A DNA stretch of 36,313 bases from Pseudomonadota bacterium (GTDB lineage Bacteria > Pseudomonadota > Alphaproteobacteria > Sphingomonadales > Sphingomonadaceae). The position numbers were made by a program, and so were the translations under genes. Shown here piece after piece: positions 10,374-17,892 of this stretch. Each line of letters opens with the position of its first letter. Position 1 is the first letter of the stretch. The notes beneath the pieces were generated by a model. It worked only from the letters and a program-made list of their open reading frames with translations, had not been told where the DNA came from and ran no database searches. The stretch lies in contig JAFAEZ010000006.1 of the NCBI GenBank assembly GCA_023423775.1, positions 1-36,313 of the forward strand. Reading direction: 5' to 3'.

Positions 10374-10796
10374 ATGAGCCTTCCCCCCTTCCACCTCGCC
10401 TTCCCCGTCCACGATCTCGCCGCCGCCCGCGCTTTCTACGGCGAACTGCTCGGCTGCCCGGAAGGGCGCAGCGATACGCAGTGGATCGATTTCGATTTCT
10501 TCGGGCACCAGATCGTCGCGCACCTCTCGCCCGACGCGAAGCCGCGCGGCCACCACAATCCGGTCGACGGCCACGACGTGCCGGTGCCGCATTTCGGCGC
10601 GGTGCTGCCGATGGCCCAATGGCAGGAACTGGCCGACAAGCTGGTCGCAGCCGGGACGCAATTCGTCATCGAACCCGACGTCCGCTTCCGCGGCCTGCCC
10701 GGCGAGCAGGCGACCATGTTCTTCCTCGACCCTTCGGGCAACGCGCTCGAATTCAAGGCGATGGCCGATCCCGCGAATTTGTTCGCCAAGCAATAA
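10374..10796 (+). CDS. VOC-family (glyoxalase/extradiol dioxygenase fold) protein
   Basis: The 140-residue protein has two beta-alpha-beta-beta-beta modules of the vicinal oxygen chelate fold. It starts MSLPPFHLAFPVHDLAAARA with the typical first-strand histidine, then FYGELLGCPEGRSD and WIDFDFFGHQIVAHLSP. It ends ATMFFLDPSGNALEFKAM, where the last Glu is the usual metal ligand. The middle PVPHFGAVLP gives another histidine. The closest type is the glyoxalase/bleomycin-resistance group of unassigned dioxygenase-like proteins; the substrate cannot be told. I placed the start at the ATG at 10374 because conserved sequence begins there. An in-frame codon at 10329 would add 15 unlikely residues. 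It is divergent from lnt. Confidence 0.85.
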   Translation: MSLPPFHLAFPVHDLAAARAFYGELLGCPEGRSDTQWIDFDFFGHQIVAHLSPDAKPRGHHNPVDGHDVPVPHFGAVLPMAQWQELADKLVAAGTQFVIEPDVRFRGLPGEQATMFFLDPSGNALEFKAMADPANLFAKQ

Positions 10797-10810
10797 GGCG
10801 GACGGATCCG

Positions 10811-11881
10811 CTACCGGCGGCAGACGTCCTTATTGTCGCCCGACGATAGGCGGGTGAGCGAGGAGGAGGGCTGGGTGCTGATGACGATCCCGGTCGAGCC
10901 GCAGCGCCGCAGCTGAAAGCGGACCTTGCGGGCGCGGAAGTCGAGCGACACCCGGCGGAACGTCTCGAGCAGATCAGTCCCGAGCAGCAAAGCGGGCTCC
11001 TTCGATAGGCCGAACACCGTGAAGGGAGGCGCGTCCGCGAAGGCCATCGGCACGTCACGCAGGGTGATCGAACCGACGCGAAGCTCGCCGATGCGCGCCA
11101 GCTGCAGGTTGATGGTTGTCCCCGTGACGCCGGTTACCGCAATCGTCACAAATTTGTCCCGGTGCCGCCGCATCAGCTTGTCGCGAAGCGCGAGATTGCC
11201 GATCGTGATCTCCGATCCAGTATCGATCACCGCATCGAGCGGCAGACCGGCCGCGCTGACCTGCGTCAGAATCAGCTGGCCGCGCCGGCGTCGCGCCGTC
11301 ACAACGATGTCGCCGGGGAGCAATTTCGGCGGGGGCACGCGCGCGTCTTCCGCCTTGATCAGGCGCTTTTCGAAGTCCATCATCAGCCGCTGCTGGACGA
11401 GCGCGTCAATTCCGATCATGCCCTCTCCGCCCAGATCCAGTTCGCGCAGGGCGGGTAGCTGCAGATTCCTGATCGTGCTTTCACCGAGCGAGAGTTCATC
11501 GACCAGCACGCGGTCCACCTCGGCGCTACCGGTCATGGCGTGCAAGATCACCGGCGTACCGGCCGGCAATTGCAGGTCGCGCGCGATACGCACGCCGATC
11601 ACCGACGTGTCAGCGCCGCTATCGACCACGAAACGGTAGGGACCACGGCCATTGACCCGGACCTCGACGGTCATGCGCGTCTTGACCTTGCGGGCGTTGA
11701 TATCTTCTCCGCCGATCGCGAGCGCATCGTCGATCACGGCCGGCGGAAGCGGCGGCATCGGCGTAGGCGGCACTGGGCGCGGTTTACGGATAGGCGCGGT
11801 CTGCGCCTGCACGCCGTCGCCCGCCAACGCCATCAGCGTCAGTCCCATCAAGACGGACAGGCAGCAGCGACCAATCGGCAC
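10811..11881 (-). CDS. Exported protein with two retropepsin-like aspartyl protease domains
   Basis: The 356-residue protein begins with a signal peptide (about residues 1-26, ending VQAQ) and a Pro-rich stretch (RKPRPVPPTPMPPLPP). Two retropepsin-like halves follow. The first holds FVVDSGADTSVIG with Asp87; the second holds AVIDTGSEITIGN with Asp220. Each half ends with a Gly-rich hydrophobic strand (MIGIDALVQQRLMMDF; LLLGTDLLETFRRVSLDF) that resembles the family's (I/L)(L/I)G(M/T)D motif. So one chain may form the pseudo-dimeric active site that retropepsins build from two subunits. The start is GTG at 11881, with GAGGAG 8 bases upstream. It should act in the periplasm; its target is unknown. 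Its 3' end faces the VOC gene with a 14-base gap. Confidence 0.86.
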   Translation of the reverse strand: MPIGRCCLSVLMGLTLMALAGDGVQAQTAPIRKPRPVPPTPMPPLPPAVIDDALAIGGEDINARKVKTRMTVEVRVNGRGPYRFVVDSGADTSVIGVRIARDLQLPAGTPVILHAMTGSAEVDRVLVDELSLGESTIRNLQLPALRELDLGGEGMIGIDALVQQRLMMDFEKRLIKAEDARVPPPKLLPGDIVVTARRRRGQLILTQVSAAGLPLDAVIDTGSEITIGNLALRDKLMRRHRDKFVTIAVTGVTGTTINLQLARIGELRVGSITLRDVPMAFADAPPFTVFGLSKEPALLLGTDLLETFRRVSLDFRARKVRFQLRRCGSTGIVISTQPSSSLTRLSSGDNKDVCRR

Positions 11882-11974
11882 GCGCTCCGCTCCTCAGATC
11901 GAATGACCCTTGATATCCCGGCAAGCGTCCCTGTTCCACCCCAAGCGGCTCGCTCGCCGGGACGCCCAATCGGT

Positions 11975-12463
11975 TCAACAGACGCTGCCGTAGCGGCCGT
12001 CCAGATAGACTAGGGGGTTCACATCCTCCCGCACCTCGACATGCTCGACCACGCCGATGAAGATGCTGTGGGTGCCGAACTGGTGGTGGTCGGTGCGCCG
12101 GCACAGCAGATAGGCCTGCGCGTCGGCGAGGCGCGGCGGGCGGGCTCCGTCCATCTCCCAGCCCTCGACGAAGCGCAGTGCGTGGCGCTCGCGGTCGGCG
12201 AACATCTGGGCGAGGTCCTGCTGATCGCGGTGGAGCACGTTTACCCCGAAATGCGAGACGTCCTCCATCGAGGCGTGGAGCCGGGCGGCGCGGTTGATGC
12301 AGACGAGCAGGCTCGGGGGATCCATCGCCAGGCTCGACATCGCCGTGGCGGTGATGCCCATCGGCTGGCCGTCGGCACAGATGCTGATCACGTTCACGGT
12401 AGAGGCGACGCGGCGCATCGCCTGTCGGAAGGCCGTGCCCAGTTCCGGATCGCTCTCGCTCAT
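11975..12463 (-). CDS. Flavin reductase domain protein (split-barrel FMN-binding)
   Basis: The 162-residue protein matches the flavin reductase-like family that supplies reduced flavin to two-component monooxygenases. It has FRQAMRRVASTVNVISI near the N-terminus, then PMGITATAMSSLAMDPPSLLVCIN at about residues 34-57, HFGVNVL at about 71-77 and HSIFIGVVEHVE near the end. It starts 9 bases after the hutG stop on the same strand, so the two genes are probably co-transcribed. No monooxygenase lies next to it, and why it travels with histidine degradation is not clear. It could also be an FMN-binding protein of unrelated use. Confidence 0.88.
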   Translation of the reverse strand: MSESDPELGTAFRQAMRRVASTVNVISICADGQPMGITATAMSSLAMDPPSLLVCINRAARLHASMEDVSHFGVNVLHRDQQDLAQMFADRERHALRFVEGWEMDGARPPRLADAQAYLLCRRTDHHQFGTHSIFIGVVEHVEVREDVNPLVYLDGRYGSVC

Positions 12464-12472
12464 GGGGCTGCC

Positions 12473-13366
12473 TTAGCGGGCCGCAAAGCCGGCCGCTACC
12501 TCGCAGACCCAGCGGGCGGCGGTGAGCGCGGTGATGTCGCTGACGTCGAGCGAGGGATCGAACTCGGTCAAATCGACCAGCCGCACGCGCGGCTGCGCGG
12601 CCAGCCAGCGCGCGGCCTCGAAGAACATCTCGACCGGCATGCCGCCGGGCCGTGCACCGGGCGCGCCCGGACATTGCGAGCGGTCGATCACGTCGATGTC
12701 GAAATCGACCATCACGACCTCGGCATGGCCGATCCGCCCCAGCGCCTCCTCGAGCACCGGCACGATCCCGCGCCGCCGGCATTCGGATATGGTGGTGACG
12801 CCGATTCCCGCCGCCTCGGCGTCGCGGTGCATCTTGGCGGTATTGGCGAACGGTGCGAGCCCGATCTGGCAGATATTGGCGCCGGGCAGACCGTCCTCGA
12901 GCAGGCAGCGGATAGGGTTGCCGTTGCGCGGCCCCTCATCCGTCTCGCGCAGGTCGAAATGGGCGTCGAGCGTGATCAGCCCGACCCTGTCGAGCGCCAC
13001 GCCAAGCCCGTGCGCGGCCGGCCGGGTGACCGCATTGTTGCCGCCGAGCAGGATGGTGAGGTCATGGGCCGCGGTGCAGGCGGCGGCGGCGTCGCGGATC
13101 GGCTCGAAGCCCTCCGCCGGCATTGCCGCGCGGAGCGGCACGTCGCCGGCGTCCTTGATGGCAATGGCCAGTTCCTGCCGCGTCTCCAGATCGTAGGTGC
13201 TGAAGCGGGTGAGCGCCTGGCGGACCGCGGCCGGCGCCAGGTCGCAGCGTCCGGGCGTGACCGAGCCCTCGCCCATCGGCGCGCCAAGCAGGGCGAGGTC
13301 GGCGGCTTCGGCCACGAACAGGTCTGTCATGCGCGGCCAGGCGGAGCGAGGAGAGAGCGGATCCAT
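12473..13366 (-). CDS. hutG: Arginase-fold formimidoylglutamase (HutG-like)
   Basis: By context this 297-residue ureohydrolase-family protein cleaves N-formimino-glutamate to glutamate and formamide, the last step of the hut pathway; no hutF is in the window. The manganese-site motifs are LDAHFDLR (Asp134, His136, Asp138) and VDFDIDVID (Asp223, Asp225), with PGAPGARPGG beyond. The first motif, normally GGDHS or GGGHE with a metal-binding His, reads GGNNAVTRP, so Asn111 stands where that His is expected. The ATG at 13366 has AAGGG about 8 bases upstream. Only 41 bases separate it from the divergent hutI start. It could be an agmatinase-like enzyme with another substrate, but the position inside the hut cluster favours HutG. 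Confidence 0.82.
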   Translation of the reverse strand: MDPLSPRSAWPRMTDLFVAEAADLALLGAPMGEGSVTPGRCDLAPAAVRQALTRFSTYDLETRQELAIAIKDAGDVPLRAAMPAEGFEPIRDAAAACTAAHDLTILLGGNNAVTRPAAHGLGVALDRVGLITLDAHFDLRETDEGPRNGNPIRCLLEDGLPGANICQIGLAPFANTAKMHRDAEAAGIGVTTISECRRRGIVPVLEEALGRIGHAEVVMVDFDIDVIDRSQCPGAPGARPGGMPVEMFFEAARWLAAQPRVRLVDLTEFDPSLDVSDITALTAARWVCEVAAGFAAR

Positions 13367-13407
13367 GGCTTTGACCCTTTAGGCAGCTTCGTGCCAATAG
13401 GCGAGCC

Positions 13408-14613
13408 ATGTGGGACCGGCTGATTACAGACTGCAATATCGCGACGATGGACCCGTCTATCGACGCCCCGTTCGGCGCGATTGAGGACGGCGCGATCGCC
13501 ATCCAGGACGGGCGCATCCTGCGCGTCGGCCGCCGGGTCGAGCTGGCCGGCAACCGCGCCCGCACGGTCGAGCCGATGGGCGGCGCGTGGATCACGCCCG
13601 GCCTGGTCGACTGCCACACTCACCTCGTCTTCGGCGGCAACCGCGCGGCCGAATATGAGCAGCGGCTGGGCGGCGCGACCTATGAGGAGATCGCGCGCGC
13701 CGGCGGCGGCATCGTCTCCTCGGTGCGGGCGACGCGCCAGGCCTCGCTGGAGGAACTGGTCGAGCAGGCCCGTCCGCGGCTGCAGGCCCTGATGCGCGGC
13801 GGGGCCACCACGGTCGAGATCAAGTCGGGCTACGGGCTCGATCCCGCGACCGAGAGGAAGATGCTCGATGCGGCCGAAGCGCTGGGCGCGAGCGAGAGGG
13901 TCCGCGTCGCCCCCACTCTGCTCGCCCTCCATGCTCTACCGCCCGAATATAAGGACAGGCGCGCGGATTTCGTGCGACTGGCGATCGACGAGATGATCCC
14001 GGCCGCCGCCGGCCGCGCCGAGGCGGTGGACGCCTTCTGCGAAGGGATCGGCTTCACGCCGGAAGAGGTCCGCGCCCTGTTCGAAGCCGCCACGAGCCAA
14101 GGCCTGCGGGTCAAGCTGCATGCCGAGCAATTGAGCAATCTCAATGGCGCCGCGCTCGCCGCCGAATATGGCGCGCTCTCGGCCGACCATCTCGAACATG
14201 CCGACGAGGCCGGCATCGCAGCGATGGCGAAAGCCGGCATGGTCGCCGTGTTGCTGCCCGGCGCCTTCTACGCTTTGTCGGAGACGAAGAAGCCGCCGCT
14301 GGACCTGCTGCGCAAGCACCGGGTGCCGATCGCCATCGCCACCGACTGCAATCCCGGCACGTCGCCGGTGCTGTCGCCCACGCTGATGCTCAACATGGCC
14401 TGCACCCTGTTCCGGCTGACCCCGGAAGAGGCGCTGGCGGGAATGACCCGAGAGGGGGCGAGGGCGCTGGGTAAATTGGACGAGATCGGCACGATCGCCG
14501 CCGGCAAGGCGGCCGATCTGTGCGTGTGGCGGATCAGCCGGCCGGCTGAACTCTGCTACTGGATCGGCCACCCCGGCCCCGAACGGCGCATCTTCGCCGG
14601 GCGGGATAGTTAG
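13408..14613 (+). CDS. hutI: Imidazolonepropionase
   Basis: HutI hydrolyses imidazolone-5-propionate to N-formimino-glutamate. The 401-residue amidohydrolase has the metal-binding start motif GLVDCHTHLVFGGNRAAEYE at about residues 65-84. It continues with TTVEIKSGYGLD (about 133-144), VKLHAEQLSN with the zinc-binding His at about 236-245, SADHLEHADE at about 256-265, and IATDCNPGTSP with the catalytic Asp at about 310-320. It ends with the usual composite strand LDEIGTIAAGKAADLCVW. Length and motifs are fully typical. It is the first gene of the plus-strand hut run. A REP-like element of about 83 bases separates it from hutU. Confidence 0.96.
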   Translation: MWDRLITDCNIATMDPSIDAPFGAIEDGAIAIQDGRILRVGRRVELAGNRARTVEPMGGAWITPGLVDCHTHLVFGGNRAAEYEQRLGGATYEEIARAGGGIVSSVRATRQASLEELVEQARPRLQALMRGGATTVEIKSGYGLDPATERKMLDAAEALGASERVRVAPTLLALHALPPEYKDRRADFVRLAIDEMIPAAAGRAEAVDAFCEGIGFTPEEVRALFEAATSQGLRVKLHAEQLSNLNGAALAAEYGALSADHLEHADEAGIAAMAKAGMVAVLLPGAFYALSETKKPPLDLLRKHRVPIAIATDCNPGTSPVLSPTLMLNMACTLFRLTPEEALAGMTREGARALGKLDEIGTIAAGKAADLCVWRISRPAELCYWIGHPGPERRIFAGRDS

Positions 14614-14626
14614 GAAGCTCGACACT

Positions 14627-14709
14627 CCATTCGGGCTGAGCTTGTCGAAGCCCTGGCCTTTTCTTAGTGCCGAAACAGAAACGCCCTTCGATAAGCTCAG
14701 GGCGAACGG
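14627..14709. repeat. Imperfect inverted repeat element between hutI and hutU
   Basis: The left arm ccattcgggctgagcttgtc (continuing gaag) pairs with the reverse complement of the right arm cttcgataagctcagggcga (continuing acgg). The two 24-base arms differ at only four positions, and about 35 bases lie between them. Read in frame, it encodes FDKLRANG, a peptide familiar from wrongly extended proteins in sphingomonads, so it is a dispersed repeat and not coding sequence. It could form a stable hairpin within the hut transcript. Confidence 0.75.
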
Positions 14710-14722
14710 ATTAGGGGTTTTC

Positions 14723-16381
14723 ATGCATTCGAGACGCGACAACAGCCGCCGCATCCAGGCGCGCACCGGCAGCGAGATCAAGGCGAAGAGCTGGGCGACC
14801 GAGGCCGCGGTGCGCATGCTGATGAACAATCTCGATCCCGGCGTCGCCGAAGCGCCCGAGGAGCTGGTCGTCTACGGCGGCATCGGCCGCGCCGCGCGCG
14901 ACTGGGAGCGCTTCGACAAGATCGTCGAGACGCTGGAGCGGCTCGAAGACGACCAGACCCTGCTCGTCCAGTCGGGCAAGCCGGTCGGCGTGTTCCGCAC
15001 CCATGCCGACGCGCCCCGCGTCCTGCTCGCCAATTCGAACCTGGTGCCGAAATGGGCGACCTGGGAGCATTTCCACGAATTGGATCGCAAGGGCCTGATG
15101 ATGTACGGCCAGATGACGGCCGGCAGCTGGATCTACATTGGCACCCAGGGCATCGTCCAAGGCACGTACGAGACCTTCGCCGAGATGGGCCGCCAGCATT
15201 TCGGCGGCGACCTCAAGGACAAGTGGATCCTCACTGCAGGCCTCGGCGGCATGGGCGGCGCCCAGCCGCTCGCCGCGGTAATGGCCGGCGCGCACTGCAT
15301 CGCCATCGAGTGCCAGGAAAGCAGCATCCAGAAGAGGCTCGAAACGCGCTACCTCGACAGGCGCGCGACCAGCATCGACGAGGCGCTGGAGATCCTCCGC
15401 AATGCGAGCGAGCCGACCTCGGTCGGGCTGCTCGGCAACGCCGCCGAGATCCTGCCCGAGATGGTGAAGCGCGGCATCCGCCCCGACGCCCTGACCGATC
15501 AGACCTCGGCACATGATCCGGTCAACGGCTACCTGCCGATCGGCTGGACGGTCGAGCAATGGATCGCCAAGCGCGAAAGCGACCCCAGGGCGGTCGAGGA
15601 AGCGGCCCGCAAATCGATGGCTGTCCATGTCGAGGCGATGCTCGCCTTCAAGGACATGGGCGTTCCGACCTTCGATTACGGCAACAATATCCGCCAGGTC
15701 GCCAAGGATGAGGGCGTGACCCACGCCTTCGATTTCCCCGGCTTCGTTCCCGCTTACGTCCGCCCGCTCTTCTGCCGCGGCATCGGTCCGTTCCGCTGGG
15801 CGGCGCTCTCCGGCGATCCCGAGGACATCTACAAGACCGACGCCAAGGTGAAGGAGCTGATCCCCGACGATCCGCACCTCCACCGCTGGCTCGACATGGC
15901 GCGCGAGCGGATCGCCTTCCAGGGGCTGCCGGCGCGCATCTGCTGGGTCGGCCTCGGCCAGCGGCACCGGCTCGGCATGGCGTTCAACGAAATGGTCGCC
16001 CGGGGCGAACTGAAGGCGCCGGTCGTGATCGGGCGCGACCATCTCGATTCGGGCTCGGTCGCCAGCCCCAATCGCGAGACCGAGGCGATGAGGGACGGCT
16101 CCGACGCCGTCTCCGACTGGCCCCTGCTCAACGCCCTGCTGAACACCGCCTCGGGCGCGACCTGGGTCTCCCTCCACCACGGCGGCGGCGTCGGCATGGG
16201 CTATTCGCAGCACGCCGGGATGGTGATCGTCGCCGACGGCACGCCGGAGGCCGCGCGCCGGCTCGAGCGCGTGCTGTGGAACGACCCGGGCACTGGCGTG
16301 ATGCGCCACGCCGATGCCGGCTACGACATCGCCATCGACTGCGCGCGGGAGCAGGGCCTCGACCTGCCGATGGTGCTTTGA
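14723..16381 (+). CDS. hutU: Urocanate hydratase
   Basis: HutU adds water to urocanate with tightly bound NAD+ as electrophile. The 552-residue protein has the family blocks LVVYGGIGRAARDWERFD, TLLVQSGKPVGVFRTHADAP, ANSNLVPKWATWEHFHEL, MMYGQMTAGSWIYIGTQGIV and the NAD-binding WILTAGLGGMGGAQPLAAVM. The conserved Cys lies in RPLFCRGIGPFRWAALSG, and HHGGGVGMGYSQHAGMV is near the C-terminus. I chose the ATG at 14723 (MHSRRDNSRRIQARTGSEIK). An open frame continues upstream to 14642, but that part is the inverted repeat, and starting there would give a false N-terminus. The stop overlaps the hutH start. Confidence 0.97.
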   Translation: MHSRRDNSRRIQARTGSEIKAKSWATEAAVRMLMNNLDPGVAEAPEELVVYGGIGRAARDWERFDKIVETLERLEDDQTLLVQSGKPVGVFRTHADAPRVLLANSNLVPKWATWEHFHELDRKGLMMYGQMTAGSWIYIGTQGIVQGTYETFAEMGRQHFGGDLKDKWILTAGLGGMGGAQPLAAVMAGAHCIAIECQESSIQKRLETRYLDRRATSIDEALEILRNASEPTSVGLLGNAAEILPEMVKRGIRPDALTDQTSAHDPVNGYLPIGWTVEQWIAKRESDPRAVEEAARKSMAVHVEAMLAFKDMGVPTFDYGNNIRQVAKDEGVTHAFDFPGFVPAYVRPLFCRGIGPFRWAALSGDPEDIYKTDAKVKELIPDDPHLHRWLDMARERIAFQGLPARICWVGLGQRHRLGMAFNEMVARGELKAPVVIGRDHLDSGSVASPNRETEAMRDGSDAVSDWPLLNALLNTASGATWVSLHHGGGVGMGYSQHAGMVIVADGTPEAARRLERVLWNDPGTGVMRHADAGYDIAIDCAREQGLDLPMVL

Positions 16382-17892
16382 TGCAAATGATCACCCTCCG
16401 CCCCGGCCAGGTCAGCCTAGCCGAGCTTCGCGCGATCTGGGACGGTGCGCCCGTCAAGCTGGAGGCGGACGCGCACACCCGCATCGATCAGGCGGCCGAC
16501 GCCGTCGCGCGGATCGTCCAGTCCGGCCGCACCGTCTATGGGGTCAATACCGGCTTCGGCCTGCTCGCCCACACCCGCATTCCCGACGACCGGCTCGCCG
16601 AGCTGCAGCGCAACCTGATCCTGTCGCACAGCTGCGGGCTCGGCGACGCGCTCCCGAGCCGGATCGTCCGGTTGATCATGGCGCTGAAGGTGATCGGTCT
16701 CGCCCGCGGCCATAGCGGCGTGCGCCGGATGGTCGTCCACCGCCTGCTCGTCCTGCTGGAAGCCGGCGCCCTGCCGATCATTCCCGCGCAGGGTTCCGTC
16801 GGCGCCTCGGGCGACCTCGCCCCGCTCGCGCATGTCAGCGCCGCGCTGATCGGCGAAGGCACGATCGCGTATCAAGGCGAGACCATGCCCGCGTCCGAAG
16901 CGCTCGCCCGGCTGGCGCTCGAGCCTCTGGTGCTCGGCCCCAAGGAAGGGCTGGCGTTGATCAACGGCACCCAGGTCTCGACTGCGATCGCGCTCGACGC
17001 CCTGTTCACCGGGGAACGGGTGCTTGCCTCGGGGGTGATCGCGGGCGCGCTCTCGGTCGACGCGCTGAAGGGCACCGACGCCGCCTTCGATCCGCGGATC
17101 CACGAGGTCCGTGGCCAGCCGGGGCAGATCGCCGTCGCCGCCGCGATCAAATCGCTGCTGGAGGGCAGCGCGATCCGCGCCTCGCACGCGGGCTGCGAAA
17201 AGGTGCAGGACCCGTACAGCTTCCGCTGCCAGCCGCAGGTGATGGGCGCCGCGCTCGACCTGATGAAGAATGCGGCACGGACGCTCGAGATCGAGGCCAA
17301 TGCGGTCACCGACAATCCGATCCTGTTCGGCGACGATGCCATTTCCGGCGGCAACTTCCACGCCCAGCCGGTCGCCTTCGCCGCCGACATGCTGAGCATG
17401 GCGCTGTGCGAGGTCGGATCGATCTCCGAGCGGCGCACCGCGGTCTTGGTCGATCCCAAGATGAGCGGCCTGCCGCCCTTCCTGGTCGAGGATAGCGGGG
17501 TCAATTCGGGCTTCATGATCGCCCAGGTCACTGCCGCCGCCCTGGTGTCGGAGAATAAGAGCCTCGCCTTCCCGGCCAGTGTCGATTCGATCCCGACCTC
17601 GGCCAATCAGGAAGATCATGTTTCGATGGCCACCCACGGGGCACGCAAGGCCGGGACGATCGCCCGCAACGCGGCCGGCGTGATCGGGGTGGAGCTGCTC
17701 GCGGCGGTTCAGGGGCTCGATTTCCACGCGCCTTTGCGCAGTTCGGCCGCGCTCGACCGGGTCGCGCGAGGCGTGCGAGACGTCGTCCCCTTCTACGCCT
17801 CGGACCGCTATTTCGCGACCGATCTCACCTGGGCGCAGGAAGCGGTCGTCAACGGCCGCTTCTCCGCAGAGGTTCAGCAACGGTTGTTCTAG
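16381..17892 (+). CDS. hutH: Histidine ammonia-lyase
   Basis: HutH removes ammonia from histidine to give urocanate, the first step of the pathway. The 503-residue protein carries the Ala142-Ser143-Gly144 triad that cyclises to the MIO cofactor, in GSVGASGDLAPL, at exactly the numbering known for the family. Tyr53 in TVYGVNTGFG is also in place. Further blocks are QDPYSFRCQPQVMGA, TDNPILF, GNFHAQPVAFAADML and TSANQEDHVSMATH. The ATG at 16381 shares one base with the hutU stop (TGATG), so translation is coupled. The 3' end overlaps the convergent glycosyltransferase gene by 44 bases. Confidence 0.97.
   Translation: MQMITLRPGQVSLAELRAIWDGAPVKLEADAHTRIDQAADAVARIVQSGRTVYGVNTGFGLLAHTRIPDDRLAELQRNLILSHSCGLGDALPSRIVRLIMALKVIGLARGHSGVRRMVVHRLLVLLEAGALPIIPAQGSVGASGDLAPLAHVSAALIGEGTIAYQGETMPASEALARLALEPLVLGPKEGLALINGTQVSTAIALDALFTGERVLASGVIAGALSVDALKGTDAAFDPRIHEVRGQPGQIAVAAAIKSLLEGSAIRASHAGCEKVQDPYSFRCQPQVMGAALDLMKNAARTLEIEANAVTDNPILFGDDAISGGNFHAQPVAFAADMLSMALCEVGSISERRTAVLVDPKMSGLPPFLVEDSGVNSGFMIAQVTAAALVSENKSLAFPASVDSIPTSANQEDHVSMATHGARKAGTIARNAAGVIGVELLAAVQGLDFHAPLRSSAALDRVARGVRDVVPFYASDRYFATDLTWAQEAVVNGRFSAEVQQRLF

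Noticed and set aside
12041..13423. Plus-strand open frame of 460 codons opposite hutG and the flavin reductase
   Set aside because: It is a shadow of two minus-strand genes with clear motifs.
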